From assembly GCF_030936135.1 (NCBI RefSeq), contig NC_082595.1:106681334-106745333 (forward strand): 64,000 nt of DNA. Reading direction: 5' to 3'. Below the pieces are notes generated by a model. That model was not told the origin of the DNA. It was given only the letters and a program-made list of their open reading frames with translations, and made no database searches. How positions within the stretch are numbered: the first letter of the stretch is position 1; each line of letters opens with the position of its first letter. The stretch comes from Gavia stellata. Its lineage: Eukaryota > Chordata > Aves > Gaviiformes > Gaviidae. Shown here piece by piece: positions 20,801 to 34,600 of this stretch. Position numbers and translations under genes: made by a program.

Positions 20801-23800
20801 GTATCTTCTGCCAGGTAGAAAGTATTTTCAGAGTCAGATCCTTATTTGTCTTCCGCATTTTAAGGATGAGATTTGGTACCTTATCTTCAGACAACCGCTC
20901 TGAAATCAGGGGTCACCAGACTCCTGGGATCTCTTCCACAGGAATAAATGCTTTCTCTCATTTCAGTTATAATGACATATGCTTCAATTTTTATCTAGGT
21001 TCAGTGACCTGTCCTGCAAAGTCAAATGCTGCTTTTAAGCCGGGAGAAAAATACCCACTCCTCGTTTTTTCCCATGGACTTGGAGCTTTTCGGTAATTCT
21101 GCAGTTTGTTGACAAACTATTTTTGTCATCTATGGAGACAGCAGTCTCCAAGGATGGTTGTGAACAGATTTTCAGTAGGGGGGTGAGATCCCTGTGGAGT
21201 TGAAACAGATTCAAAGAACAGGCTGCTGTGTATCAATATGCCTCCACTAAAATCAATAGCAGTAAATAAAAGCAGGGTTGATGTATTTGTGTTTTCCCTT
21301 TGTATTTTAGGGGTGAAGGTATTTACCAATCCATAAGCATGTTGTGAAGATTAGCTAGTTGATTTTTGGACAGCTCTTTGAAGATGCAAAGTGTCATATG
21401 TGCTACTTTCTTAAAATCATTAGCATTTTTCCTTCTGAATAGGTAGTAAAACAGTAACAAGGTTTTGTGAACAGGCTTTGGTGGCTGGCGTACAAAATCC
21501 TGCTCTACCGGCTAGCAAATTGAAGCAGAAGAAATACTGAATGGGGGCTAGCGCATATGTGGTGTGGTCAACGTTTAAAGAGCAGTGTAATTGTAATAAT
21601 TATGAATGCACGTGTCTCACCAGAGTGTGGTTGTGATTGCAGGACGATCTATTCTGCTATTTGCATAGAGATGGCTTCCCAGGGCTTTATAGTGGCTGCT
21701 GTGGAGCACAGGTGCGTATACTGCATGTTTTTGAGTTCTGATGGAAAGAAACTTTCTCACATTGAATAGAATGTTATTTTTTCTACAGAAGAACTTACAC
21801 TTTTTTTAAAAAGAAAAAACTAACATATCTTCTTCAGCTGTGCCCACACCCCCTGTTTCTCTAGCTTATCTCTTATGTAAGCAAAGGGAATTTGCTTAGA
21901 TAAGCCCTTGAATGAAAACTCCCAGGATAGATATCGTTCGTCATTCTTCAGGCATGCTATTTTTCTCTCTCTTAGTGTTAGAACCTGGAGAACATAAAGG
22001 AGGTGGGAGTTTTGGTAGAGTTATTGCATTATTTAGAAAGTCTGTCTACACTCAGATGTGATTGCAGCAGCACTGGCTGGTAGCTGGATCTCTTGAGACA
22101 AGTGAAATCTAAAACCTCTGCTGACTTACCTCAAACCAAATGGAATACATCCCCAGAAATAACCTTTTGTTGATGTTACAGAGATGAATCTGCTTCAGCA
22201 ACATATTATTGTAAAAAAAAGTCCATTTCTGAACCACAGGAAGAGTCTACATCAAACATGGAGAAAGAGTGGATCTACTACAGGAAACTAAAAACTGGAG
22301 AGGAAGAGCGTTGTTTGCGCCATAAGCAGGTACTCGTCCTAGGTCTGTGCTCTAGGAAGTGAGGCAGGAGTGGTGTGTTTAGGACCAACTAGCAGACTCT
22401 TTCCCTTTGGTCATGTCTGCAGTCTTCTGCCATGACTCGGGATAGATAAAAATGCATCAAGTCCTATGTGCCTGAAGATGGGAAAGCCAACAACAGCTTT
22501 CTCCAGAGCATAAACTACTTCCTCAACAAAGCTTTCTCATGACGTTGCACTGTTGAGCTTAGTCAGCTGTTTTTCCTCTGGTTCCACTCTTTCTGTTTCT
22601 TCACTGTGTCTTCACGCTTTTGCTGCCCAGCCCAGTCTTGAAGTGACGCAGTGTTGAATTCAAATGTTTGTGTGGCCTTAGGCTTGCTTCAGCTTTTGTT
22701 TACTGTTGGATAGCAAGATGACTCTTGGCTGCTGTAAGGGGGATGTTAGGCTTGCTTCAGCTTTTGTTTGCTGTTGGATAGCAAGATGAATCATGGCTGC
22801 TGTAAGGGGGATGTTTGCTTCATCATCTTCAACACACTTCAACGTGGTTTATAGCAGTGTAAACAATGCAGACTTCCTGATTATAGGCAGCATCCATGCT
22901 AGATATGATATGGCCATACTGATGAGCTCCTCCAAGCATAGACTTGACTCTTAAAATATGGGAATGTTTTCTTCCAGCTAATGCAAACTCAGCCAGGGAG
23001 GTGTTTCTCTTTATCTCCTTGGGCCATACAGACAGCAGTACAAGTGTCATTTCCTGTGTGCATACAACATCCTACTTACGAGTCCATATATGTAATGTCT
23101 GAGCTTGCAAATAACCTCCAGAAGCTGTTGCCTGCAAATTTCACTAGTAGAGAAGTCAGGAGATAGAGATTTATTTGAAATTCAGTGATGCACAGACATC
23201 TTGCTGGCTGCCTACACCACTGCGGTTCCCAAGGACGCTACTGTTCTTTGGTTCTTTTTGAAGCTTTTCTTTTACTAAAATATCAAAATCAAAACCACTT
23301 CTTATACCGAACAGTGAAAACCTTTATTTGCAACAGATTTAGTACAGTTTTCAAGGATGTGTACGTATATGAAACAGAAAGGGCTTCTTGGTCCTTTCTT
23401 ATTTTGGGTTTATTCAGTGTAAAGACAGTTTCAAAGCTGTCATGCAGATGGGGCAAGTGATGTAATGACATTTGCTCATCAAAGTGAGCATGAGGAGGAG
23501 CAGCAAGTCAGCCTTCCTTGCGGTTGTGTAACTTTGGACATCCCAACAACCCCTTCTCTGAGTAGTGACAGGACAAAGGAGTTGAGGTCTTCAGCGCATG
23601 TTATAGGGATAAATTCCTCCGCGTGCAGAGGATCTACGCAAGAGCTTCCACTCTTTGGACATCCAAAAGTCAGTTTTGTTGTTGTTTAGACCTTGTCAGA
23701 GTTCTGGTTTACAGTTGCATTCTGCAGTTCAGAATAGTTGTTACCATATCAAGCACTTAAGGGGAAAAAATCAGACTAAGTCTTGTGTCCAAAGGGCCGG

Positions 23801-26210
23801 CAAGCCTAGCAGTTGTCTGATAATTCCCTCCACTGCTCTGCCCCAACTTCTCTTTCTCCCCAGGTGCAGCAAAGAGCCCAGGAGTGTATCAAAGCTCTCA
23901 ATCTCATTCTTAAAATCAATTCAGGAGAGGAAGTAATGAATGTACTAAATTCAAACTTCGACTGGAGTAGCGTAAAGGTGAGTGAAAGGCAGTGACTGCA
24001 TTTTGTTAAACACCTAATAATGCTTCTGGTTTCCCTCTTCCATTTCTAAATTGGTTCGTGTAAACTATTCTGAAGATCACACCGTAATCTATGAGCATAT
24101 TCTTAGGTCATCCCAAACTGGATAGATAGTAATGGGGCTGAAATGATGCTCTTCCTACTTCGGTAGGATCTATTGCCTAAAAAATTATTCCCTTTTAAAA
24201 AAAAAAAAAGTTTGGGAAAGAAAGTCTCTTACAGCACCTGGATTTTTTTGACAGGATTCTGTTGATACTAGCAGAATAGCTGTGATGGGACACTCTTTTG
24301 GTGGTGCTACAGTTATTGAGAGTCTCAGCAAAGAAATAAGATTCAGGTAAGTATGCAAAACAAGGGAAGAGACATTTGGCACTTGAGAGGTCTGGAGCAG
24401 GGGACCTCTACGTAAGATCCCCCAACTACTAATTAGCTCTTGAAGAAAAGTTTTGTTTGGCATGTCTTGTTTTTCTCAAGTCATGCTTCTTTGAACTGTG
24501 GGGATGTGGTGGAACATAATGGCTCTATCCTATTATATCACGATACTGTGGGACCCTGCAGAAGCTCCTGTGCCCAGCTGCACCTGGCAATGGAGACCAA
24601 CAAATGCGATAATGGATTAATTCTCTTCCCCAGCGTAGAAATCATTTTGAAACAAAATGATTCATTAACCTGTTTACCTGTTCAGTATCATAGAAAGTTT
24701 CTCTTTCCCATGTCTCCTGCAAATGAAAGCATGCTGAGAACTTCCGTACAAAGCTTTCTGCTTCTGTGACAATATCCAGTTGTTTTTGACAGGTGTGGCA
24801 TTGCCCTCGATGCATGGATGCTTCCCATAGGTGATGACATTTACCAAAACAGTGTCCAGCAACCCCTGCTTTTTATCAACTCTGAAAAATTCCAGTGGGC
24901 TGATAACATCTTAAAGATGAAGAAGCTCGGCTCCAATGACACAAACAAGAAAATGATCACTATCAAGTAAGTCTCCAGGATTCATCATTTCTGTGGTTGA
25001 AGATGAATCTTTACTCTCTTGTTGGAGCTGTTCAGTTACATGTAACTGCAGAAAGACAGACAGTCACTACTTCCTCATGGCCCGGGTTTTCACTGGATGA
25101 TTAGACAGCAGTATGTCCACCACAGTGGAGACAGAGAACTCTCTCAAAGCAGCCAGTAAGCCTAAAAGATACTCCCGGGTGTGCATTCCTGCCCTGGAGC
25201 ACAAGTTTTGCTCTGGGCCTCATGCATCATCTGTGTTTGAACACTTCAAATAGCCACCTGGGTTCAGTGATGCAGTCACCTAGTGAAAGCATTGTGTACA
25301 GGGGAGTGGACGGCTTTATAATCCACCTTATACTCGGAGCAGAGAGGCAACTTGAAGTTTTGCCAAGCCAACTCTTTACTGCCATTGCAATTATAGTGAC
25401 TTACAGTAAGCATGTACAAAACTTCCTCCCTTCTGTGGTTAGGACAGAATTTACTGCTAATCTCGCATGCTCATGAGATTAATCTTCTTCTGCTAAAGAA
25501 AACAGCACAAGATGTGTGACTGCCTTTGAAGAAGCCTGTGCAACTCATGGCATCATTTAATCAGACGACTGCATTCTTATAAGCCTGTTGATCATTGTTC
25601 TATTTGCAGGGGGTCAGTACATCAGAGCTTTCCTGACTTTACCTTTGTGAGTGGAGAAATCATTGGAAGATTTTTCAAATTAAAAGGAGAAATAGATCCA
25701 AATGAAGCTATTGATATAAGCAATCACGCTTCATTAGCCTTCCTGCAGAAACATTTGAGTAAGTCTCTGTTTACATCAAAGTATGAAGTTAAATTAACAC
25801 TTAATTCCTATGAAGCTTTTTATATAACCATTCTGTTTAGAACAAGATCAAAAGTAAGTGTGTCAGAAAAGTTTAAGTAGAAAAACCAAATCAGATCCTT
25901 TTTCTAGGGATTTGTTACTTGCTTTTGTAATCTAAGCAATTCAGAGGAGGAACATTGCAGTTTTGTTCTAATACGTAAAAACCTGGAGTGTCATTTTTCC
26001 CTCCTTAAAACATCATGCCTTCCCAACTTTGCCAGTTGATTTGTCTATCCTATAATTTAATTTTTCAGTGTAGCTTTACTTGGGCTTTCTTTCCGCTATT
26101 TTATAGGTCTTAAGAAAGATTTTGACAAGTGGGATTCTCTTGTGGATGGCATAGGACCCAATGTTATTCCTGGAACCAATATTGACTTACCTTCAGTTGA
26201 ACCTGAATAA
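17862..26210 (+). CDS. PLA2G7: PLA2G7, platelet-activating factor acetylhydrolase (10 exons seen, 5' partial)
   Basis: The exons seen are 17862-17986, 20209-20359, 20999-21092, 21643-21711, 22182-22329, 23864-23977, 24255-24346, 24793-24966, 25610-25758 and 26107-26210, stop included. Every phase matches. The secreted enzyme hydrolyses the sn-2 acyl group of PAF and short-chain oxidised phospholipids and travels on lipoproteins. The lipase motif GHSFGG gives the serine nucleophile (exon 24255), ALDAWM the aspartate (exon 24793), and GSVHQSF the histidine (exon 25610), so the triad is intact. FSHGLGAFR, the oxyanion-hole region, is also kept. The exon with the signal peptide was not found; the first exon seen needs one base from upstream to finish its first codon. 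The loop in exon 22182 is about eight residues longer than human, and the C-terminus is shorter, ending SVEPE. It converges with TDRD6. Confidence 0.93.
17987..20208 (+). other. PLA2G7 intron after the first visible exon
   Basis: The intron has donor GTAAAG and acceptor CTAATCCCAG, 2.2 kb in all. Several short open frames lie in it but none shows splice-consistent homology. Confidence 0.8.
22681..22816. repeat. Tandem duplication, 68-base unit x2
   Basis: Two head-to-tail copies begin GGCTTGCTTCAGCTTTTGTT, at 22681 and 22749, with only a few differences. They lie in the PLA2G7 intron between the exons at 22182 and 23864. The high similarity implies a fairly recent duplication. Confidence 0.9.
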
Positions 26211-27708
26211 GGAATACAAAGAAGTACTGAAAATGGCATGGACATCAGGACACTAAGGTTGGCCAGACATTGCTCAGACATGTGATAGCGTTGGCCACCT
26301 ACAAAGCTTTTGGGGTGTGGAGCAACAACAAAAAAAGATAAGGCATTAGGTTACATTATCATGAAAATGTAGAGAAGTTTTAGTTCAAATGAGTTAGTGG
26401 AATTCACTGAAATACTGCAGCAGGGTAACTTCTGCTTTATAGGCAGCTGGGGGGGAAGAAATATCACTTGACAGTAATTTAAACACTCTTTCTGGTTTTG
26501 ACTTAGAATCAAGTTTGGAGAGAGAGAGATTAAGCTCCAAGGAATTCAACTGAAGTTCTGCTTACTGAGCTTTAAGTCAGTTTGCATCCAGCAAGCCTTT
26601 TTTGGAGCGTGAGGAAAAAAAAAAAAATCTTTGTCATTAAACTACTTAGTATTTCAGCTATGTTCTGACAACAGTTGAGAGTTGGAACAAGTTTTTGCTC
26701 CTTCTAGTCAGAGAGGTGCCAGTGGAAGAAGGTCTTCAAAACTGTCTTATTTTAGTAAGTCACAGTGAAAGCTACAGGAAATATTTTAAGGTAACAGCAG
26801 AGGAAGGTGTTTTTTCAGACACAGGAATTCTTATATGAACTTAATCCACTTAAATGCAAGATCTGGGTTTACTGCCATACTCAGAGGATGTTTCCATTCC
26901 AAAAGCTGCCAAAATGGTCACTCTTGTTGTAACAACTGTAATTCCCCTTAGGCAAAGCTCCAAGCAGTGCCTCTCTGGTTAACCTCTGTATTACCACTAT
27001 CACTCAGTCATACTGTTGTATGTGAAATTACAGAAGAGATGTGTCACTTCTACCACTCCCTTTAAAAAGGAGTATGTAAGCATTGCTTGATCATCTTGAT
27101 GTTTCTCATGGTTGTAATCCTCTCCAGACACTCATCTTTGAGTTTGCTGTATCTGTCAGTAGAAGCAGTTGACTATGTGGTTGGGTAAAGGCGGCTCCGA
27201 TTTTTTAGAACCAAACTCATGGAAGCTGCCACTGGAAGGGTGACTTCTAAATGAATAAGCCTTGCAAAAGGAAGGGGGGGACTACTTCTAACTGTAGTCT
27301 ATTTGTTTCAAAATCAGGTTACAAACAAAACAACTGAAGCAAGCAGAACAAGCAAAGTAGTTATCAGTGTAATTAAATATTTATATAATCTGTGATCTTA
27401 ACATGAGATTGCAACAACATCTAAGACATGTTTTTCAGAATTTAATTAAATTCTCTCCAGCCTACCATCATGTATTGTCTCTATTAAGGGAATCAACATG
27501 AAAGTGTTTCTCTTACTGCGTGAGCACTAATACTTGACTTACTGTGATACTCAGCCAGACTATTACCTTGTCAGAGATCTTGGGTTCCTAAAACATTATG
27601 GCAGCATGAAAAATCCATAGGTTCTTCCTCCTCTTTAGAGGCTATGCTATACAGGATCATGGAACAGGACTGGAAAATAGAAGCCCCTTTTCAACACATG
27701 AGGTGGAA

Positions 27709-27714
27709 AATAAA
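27709..27714 (+). terminator. Candidate distal poly(A) signal of PLA2G7
   Basis: AATAAA about 1.5 kb after the PLA2G7 stop. A nearer ATTAAA at 26636-26641 is the alternative. Confidence 0.4.
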
Positions 27715-28096
27715 AGGCGAGATAAGCTGCAGCTGTTTGAAGAAGTCCTTACTGCACTGTACACATGCAGCAGCAGAACCGTTCTACTAGGTCTGCTTCG
27801 TATTTGTAGGAAAAGCTTCATCTTCCATTAGTGCAACTAAGGCCATGTCATAAATACAAGTTCTATTTTGTACATGATTTTGTGATGCTTCAAAGCATTC
27901 ACCATAGCTCACAGTGCTCTAGAGAGTTGTTTAGGGTCAAAACAGAACCAGTAATTGCAGAACATGCATAGCTACAACTAACTGCAGTAGTACAGCTGAA
28001 GAACAACACTCTGTATGCATGCAGTATTTGGGCTTATGCACAGGGAAAGAACGCAAGTCATTAACAAAGCACTCATCATTGTATGCCAGCCAAAGC

Positions 28097-28102
28097 TTTA
28101 TT
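28097..28102 (-). terminator. Candidate poly(A) signal of TDRD6
   Basis: The minus strand reads AATAAA about 530 bases beyond the proposed TDRD6 stop. It is the first canonical hexamer I see downstream. Confidence 0.45.
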
Positions 28103-28633
28103 CCAGCTTCTTCCATTGCTTTGTAACAGCATCAAATGCAGGACTTACTTATTTCAACCCAAAACAACTATGTTCTCCGACAGAGAAAAAACTCCCTCCC
28201 CCCAAAAAAAGATACCCTCAACTTTTCTTAAAGAAACACACTTAACAATGCAATTTTACAAAAAGCAAACATCAGAAAGCATCAGTAGCCTATACAGCAA
28301 CTCACAAGAAACCTTTTGTTCAAGAACCACCCACCAACAGTTAGATACAAGTTAGTGCACACACACATTCAGTAAGGAATGCCAGTCAAGAGGCAAATTC
28401 TTGTTTAAGTAAAGAAAGTATCGCTATAAGAAGCCAAGCCAACAATAACAGTCTACCAACAAGCACTATTACTTGACAGGGAAGTATGGTAGTGACAGGC
28501 ATTTGCTCAGTTAGGTAGAAGAAACACTCAATGCTTTGCTTGTATTCTTGTTCCCATGAAAACACATTTTCATGGGAGTGTTTGTATACACAGGTTCTTG
28601 CTCAGCTTCATGTGGTGAATACGTCACTTGGTT

Positions 28634-31600
28634 TCAGGAATGTTGGAGGACTTGAGGATCTTCAACTAAATCTGAACTGCAGCCAGTTTGCTTTTCTGCA
28701 GGGAATAAAAACAGATTAGACCCATCAAGATGTTTCTATAAACATGTATAAATTCATTAATATCTGAAGTCATAGCTCTACAAGGCTTCAGACTAAATGT
28801 CATCAACATATTGGACCATATTAAAAGATGTCACTTACGCAAATTTACTGTGTAAGACAGTTGAAACAACAGAACTGCCCAGGAAGATGAAGCAGGCAGT
28901 GCTCCCAGATTTCAGTTATGAGTTCAAGCCACTCTGTCCCTCAGTGGGCTTAGCATAAGCCACTGCAGGAGTTTCTGCACCCTGTAGATTGGGTACCTTC
29001 TACTCAAACTGCCTTTCCAGGCAGTGGCCCACGTGTGCAGCAAGATCCAGTTCTGTGCCACATAACTGCACGACCTTAGCTCACATTTTCTGCGCTGCTG
29101 CTGAGAGGGTGCATACACTAATACTGTTCAAAGTATTCAAGAACACAGACAGTGGGCAGATTTGGACAATAATAATTAGCAACCAAAGAGGAGAAAAAGA
29201 ACTAAAATGCAGTGGTAAAAAATTGTGAAAGTATTATCAAAACCAGAAACAGCAAGATCAAGAATAATCCCGCATTTGAGTGATACAACTGAGGGAAGAT
29301 TTGTAGATTCACCAGCTGAACATTTAAATCAAGTTTTTAACTACTTTTTTGCCCGACAGGTAACTAGATCTGTTACACACTTCATTTGTTACAAGCTTCA
29401 GTATTTGTACCCATAAACCAGTCAGCTTTCAGTACAGTTGTACTGAAGTACAATTACCAATTCAATCACTGAAACCACAAATGCTATCTCTACTTAAGTT
29501 TAGTTCAGTCTCCATCAGGCAACCACTAGTCAAACACAGTAACAAGCTGCCCAGAGAGGTTCTGGACTCTCCATCCTTGGATAGATTCCAGAACTGAAAG
29601 GAAGTTCCTAAGCAACCTGATCTAGTTGACCCTGCTTTGAGCACCTCCAAAGGTCCCTTTCAACCAGAACTGATCTATGATTCCATAGGTTATAGAAATA
29701 GTATATAATCGGAAAGAACCTGTACTATTTTCTTTGGTACACAGAATAGGTGTTCACTAGTAACACTCCAAGATTTTTAAGTAACAATAAAGATGTACAT
29801 GCACTATTCACAAACTACCCTTACAACAGCTAAGATGTCATTATTATGGGTTTAGATTCGTACACCAAGATCTATTAAGGGATTGGGGCATTCAAAACCC
29901 AAACTACAACGCTTAGTAGAGTCTGCCTAGCAGTTGCTCACCTTGCCTCAAATGTAAGCAAGAGTAGCATGCTGGTGGCCGATGCTCAAAACCCTACCAA
30001 AATCTCTAACTTAGGTGTACCACCCCAGCTTGTCCAAGAGGCTCAATCCACTAGGTTGAATAAATAAATACTAAATTGATTTCTAATCAAGACAGAGCAG
30101 CAGCTTTCATTGCATGTATTCACCATTAAACTGACAGTACATAAGCTAATGCTACTGAGAAAATAACAATGTTATTAGGGTAAATACATAAGCTCAAAAA
30201 AGTTTCAACTGTATTTTCTAAAACAAAGCATTTTCCAGAAAATTAGAAAGCATCAAAACACTAAGTACACAACCTCTTTGGGAGGTTTAAGGTAGTCTTA
30301 CCTTGAAGTAAGGACTCCTCTGGTGAGGACTGCAAGTTTTCTGTTGCAGGCGTTATTGCCTAAACAAAAGGGGATTCTCTTACGAAGCTGGCACTATTGC
30401 CAAGATAGCTTTCCATTGAGGTGCTTCCTTTAACACTAGACTAACTTTTTGTATCAGCACTGCTGGACTCTTGTTTACTGCTGTTTTCCCCCCCCTTTTA
30501 ACTTACTACAGAAGTCTTCTGCCCACTTCACTTTGATACAAAAACTGCATGTGAAAAATGAAATGGAAATTCATTCTGTTATTGTCAGTAGCATTGCTGA
30601 TGATGTGAGTTTTTCATTCATTGGTACTTCATGCATAACACTGGTGAAAACCTTACTATCATTTCTTAATTACTTCGTAATAGAAGTATTTCATGATTTA
30701 CCAGTTAGTTATATGCTCTATAGCGTGATCTGTCAAAAGCCACACATCAGCATTGTTCTGCAATTCTTGATTAATAGTAGTCTTCCAGTAACATTTCTTC
30801 CTTCAAGCTGTCTTTATTAATCTATTCCCAGACTGAATTCACAGTCCTCAGGCCAAATGGCTGACAGTTTACATAAATCTAAATAAATAGTTTACATAAA
30901 TTGTATCAGTTATGTAATAGATTTATACAAATTTCTATAGTCTCCATAGAGATTTATTAGAGAATGAAGGACAATATGATGTCTTAAAGAAAAATACTGT
31001 GCTTCTAGCAGTTGGCATGAATGCACAGATTTAGATGAATGCTACTTTGCCTTTCTATTCTCATGGTGACACACAAAGAATCACAACTAAACTCAGAGCA
31101 CCCTTTCTAAAAATCAGTAGTGTCTTCCCCAGTCCACTACCGCACCGCCATACCTCAGATGATCTGCAAGCCCAGTCAGGAATACCATTCCAGACATTCT
31201 CAGGATCCACAATCTCCTCACTGCCACTGGAGAGATTCAAGACCTGTACAGACAGAGTCAAATCGTATCTAGCACAGCAGTGGATCCTGAGAATACACTC
31301 AGCAAATAAGACATAATGCACACAGTTGAGGACTCCCTGACTTTGAGAAGGCTTTCAGTCTGGATCTTGCAAGGAAGAGCAAGTTAACCTCTAATAAAGC
31401 TGAATATCGCTACTGGATCTGCTCAAGGCTCTCCTGTGCTTCTAACCCAAGTATGGTGAGAGCAGAAGGCTAGAAAACACCTTCTAGATCAGAACCAGTA
31501 GGAAACTGATGAATAGGGATATCACTACATACCTGACACTGACACTCATCTGAATACAGCTGAGGTTAGCTTTAGATACCTAAGGAACCTACTAGAAAAA

Positions 31601-34600
31601 GAGCTGGCTTCCATGATCTCAGGCATTCAATCTTCCAAAAAGTTACTTTTACGAAATGATCTTTTGGTTTTGCAACCTTAAATTACAACTTAAAGGCCCT
31701 TTTATGTAAGTACAATGTCTGTGCATATGTGTACATACACACATGCTCCCCCTGAACTGGAGGAAGACTTCTCATTTATCCCATAGCTTAAACAGCAGTG
31801 GAACAAGGCAGTCCATTAGATTATAATCTATTGTTAAAGTTAACTCCCACCAACCACTAATTCAATACACATTTCACTGAAGTAGGAATAGTTGTGTATT
31901 CATTATTAATTACAGTGTAATTTAAGTTCCTTCCCAAGCTTCTACTGTTCTAACACTAATTCCTCAAAACATCAGTAAAATAATGCCAAGTTTCATGAAC
32001 TTTTAATGGTAACACTGCTCCATAGCAGAACATTAACTTGCAGGCCAGATACGTACTCATACGTGTGTGATTCTACCTCAGATTGGAGCCAGATCCTTCA
32101 GTCTTCCCACTCAATGCAGGGGAGTAAGATGCAAAGAGAATATTAAGCATTGACATAGAGCATCCCCTCAGTTTGAGACACTGCTGTTTCTATGTAGTCT
32201 GTAAGTCCAGAATCAGCCTTTGCAATACTAAGTCTTAAATTCTGTAATAGAATTCTGTAAAATATTCAAAGTTTGGAGGAAGACCAAAGAAGGACTGGAT
32301 CTTAAGGATACAGAAAGAGTATTCAAACCATACTTACCCTGGTACCTTTTTCAGACACCTCCAAAATGCGAGCCTCACACCATTTTAGAGAGGTCCACAC
32401 CACACATTTAGAACCAACAGCAAAGCCCTTCAGATTACAAGTATACTCATTGTGGTCTAGAAAAATGATGACATATCAATGAAGGGGGAAGAAGAGAAAA
32501 AAACACCCAAAACAAAAACAACCCCTCCAGAAAAACACAAATGCCTCACAGCCCTCCTCCCGTACTCCCCTGCCCCCCTCCAAAGCACTTGTACTTAATA
32601 AGCATTTGAAAGTTAAAAATCTGTCATCGTGAACTGTCGTGAAAATGCATTTCATATTCAGAAATAGATTTCCAATCTCAACATCTCAAAGTAAGATTAG
32701 TTGCTGTTAGACTGTCATGTTATCCATGAGCTACTACACTTAGCCTGATGTTCATAACCCATCAAAGCACAGTGACGTTAACACTAATATAGTAACTTAT
32801 CAGGGAATAAAAATTAGGTTTCTACAAGAAAGCTATTCTCACATTTGAATGTGCACAACATTTTCATTATTTAACTCCTTAAAATCAGATACTTTACCTG
32901 CACCACAATCAGCCAAGTTCTCATTTTGCTTTTTTCCTACTTCTTCATCCCCAGGCTTACAGTCTGAAGACTGCACACATGTATTTCCACATTCTTTAAA
33001 TGAGTCAGTCAAGTCCTGTTTCATCCATTCTTCTACATAACGGTCATCTTTCTTCTTCTGCCACACCTTACATTTCTCAACTTTGCAGTCACATGATTTT
33101 ACAGTGCAAAGCAGCCTCTGATTTGTTAAGTCTTTTCTCAGACATGAAAATTGACTTCCACTATTTTCAGAACTTTGCAGTGCAGCGTGTTCCAACCCTA
33201 AGGAGTCCTCCTCCCCATCTTCCTGAGATGGCTGCACATCAGGCAGCACCAGTTCCAGAAGCTGCCCAATTTCAGCACCTAGCATTGACAGCATGTCATG
33301 GGTCTTCAGGTCCAGTTGTTTCTCAGGTCTACCACCAGACGAAGACAGCCTTAGGGGAGAAGGCTCTACTTCCATCCAATCTTCTTGTATAGCTTCTGCT
33401 TTATGAATTCCAGACAAATTCAATTCCAGTTCCTTTGCCTTCTCTCCCAAAGAAAGCTGAACATGAGATGGAATCGGCTCTACTGTCTTCTGTCCATCGC
33501 TAACTGAAGGCACCAAGTCCTCTCTCTCATTAAGTGATGGTAAGATTTCAAGAAATTTCAGAGCTGCCAAGTCCCCCATCTCCTCACTCACAACTGGCAG
33601 CTCAAACAATTCCCGTTCCAACACTTCCTCTCTTGCTTCACTGCCCGAAGCTGTCTGCATTTCAAGCAATTCTGTTTCCAGAGCTTCCTTTGTTTCTTCA
33701 AAGGAAGACTGCACTGAAAGTGCCTCTAGCTCCAGTATGAGCTCTTTTAGATCATCATATGAAGACTGCATTTGTAATTGATCCAGTTCTACTAACATCC
33801 CCATTTCATCACTTGAAGAAGACCGTACCTGGAGCACTGGCAGTCTTTGCAGTTCTTCTTGTTTGTCTCCTACGAGAAGACTGGCTGCTGAAGCACTGCC
33901 TGTCAGTTCTGCTCTCAGTTCAGCATCCTCTCGAAACGGTACTTCAGATAACTCTTGTTCTGCAACTTTCATTTCACTCCCCAAAATATGAAGACTGCAG
34001 CTTCTCATTGGTTCTAGTAATACATTGTTATTGCTCTCTCCTTCAGACAGAGGTATCTCTTTAATAAAGGTGCTTTGATGCTCAGCTATTTCACATCCAT
34101 CATCAGCCTTCCCAGACATATACTCAAGAGCTTCCACTGAGACATTTGCATCTACAGCCTTTGAACACTCAGAAGTTACACTCAGGAACGGTTCAGAACA
34201 AAGTAAAGCACTTTCACTTTCTTCTTGAGCTAATCCACAAATAGCAGTACTTTCTCTTTTGAGACAAAGACCCATATCATTGTTTGAACACCTGTTTTCC
34301 TTTAAGGGGTTCTCAAGGTTTGAGAAAGCGTTGTCACCAGTTCTTTCATTAGCCTTCCAAAAAGGCTTCATCTCTTCATTAATACTCTTGCCAGAAGCTT
34401 CCAGCTTGACAATACACAGAGGGACTTCAGAAGCTTTATCTTCCTGAATTTCTATTACTTCAACTTCTAATAAGAGGTCTTCAGTCATATCATAAAACTT
34501 CTCTTTTGCTTCACGAAGCCATGAGCCCTCTGAGGAACTAAAACCTGACAGACAGCAAGCAAATGCTTGATTAGGTACTTTGACCAATTCACATGGAATC

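Larger units (their letters stand above)
26211..28633. other. Convergent 3' UTR / intergenic zone of PLA2G7 and TDRD6
   Basis: This lies between the two stop codons of genes pointing at each other. Candidate poly(A) signals are ATTAAA at 26636-26641 and AATAAA at 27709-27714 for PLA2G7 (plus strand), and AATAAA on the minus strand at 28097-28102 for TDRD6. No other gene is recognised. If the distal signals are used, the two transcripts end within about 400 bases of each other. Confidence 0.6.

Noticed and set aside
32839-32897. Read-through end of the giant TDRD6 exon
   Set aside because: A good donor (GCAG|GTAAAG) at 32898 and conserved downstream exons show that splicing is the normal form.
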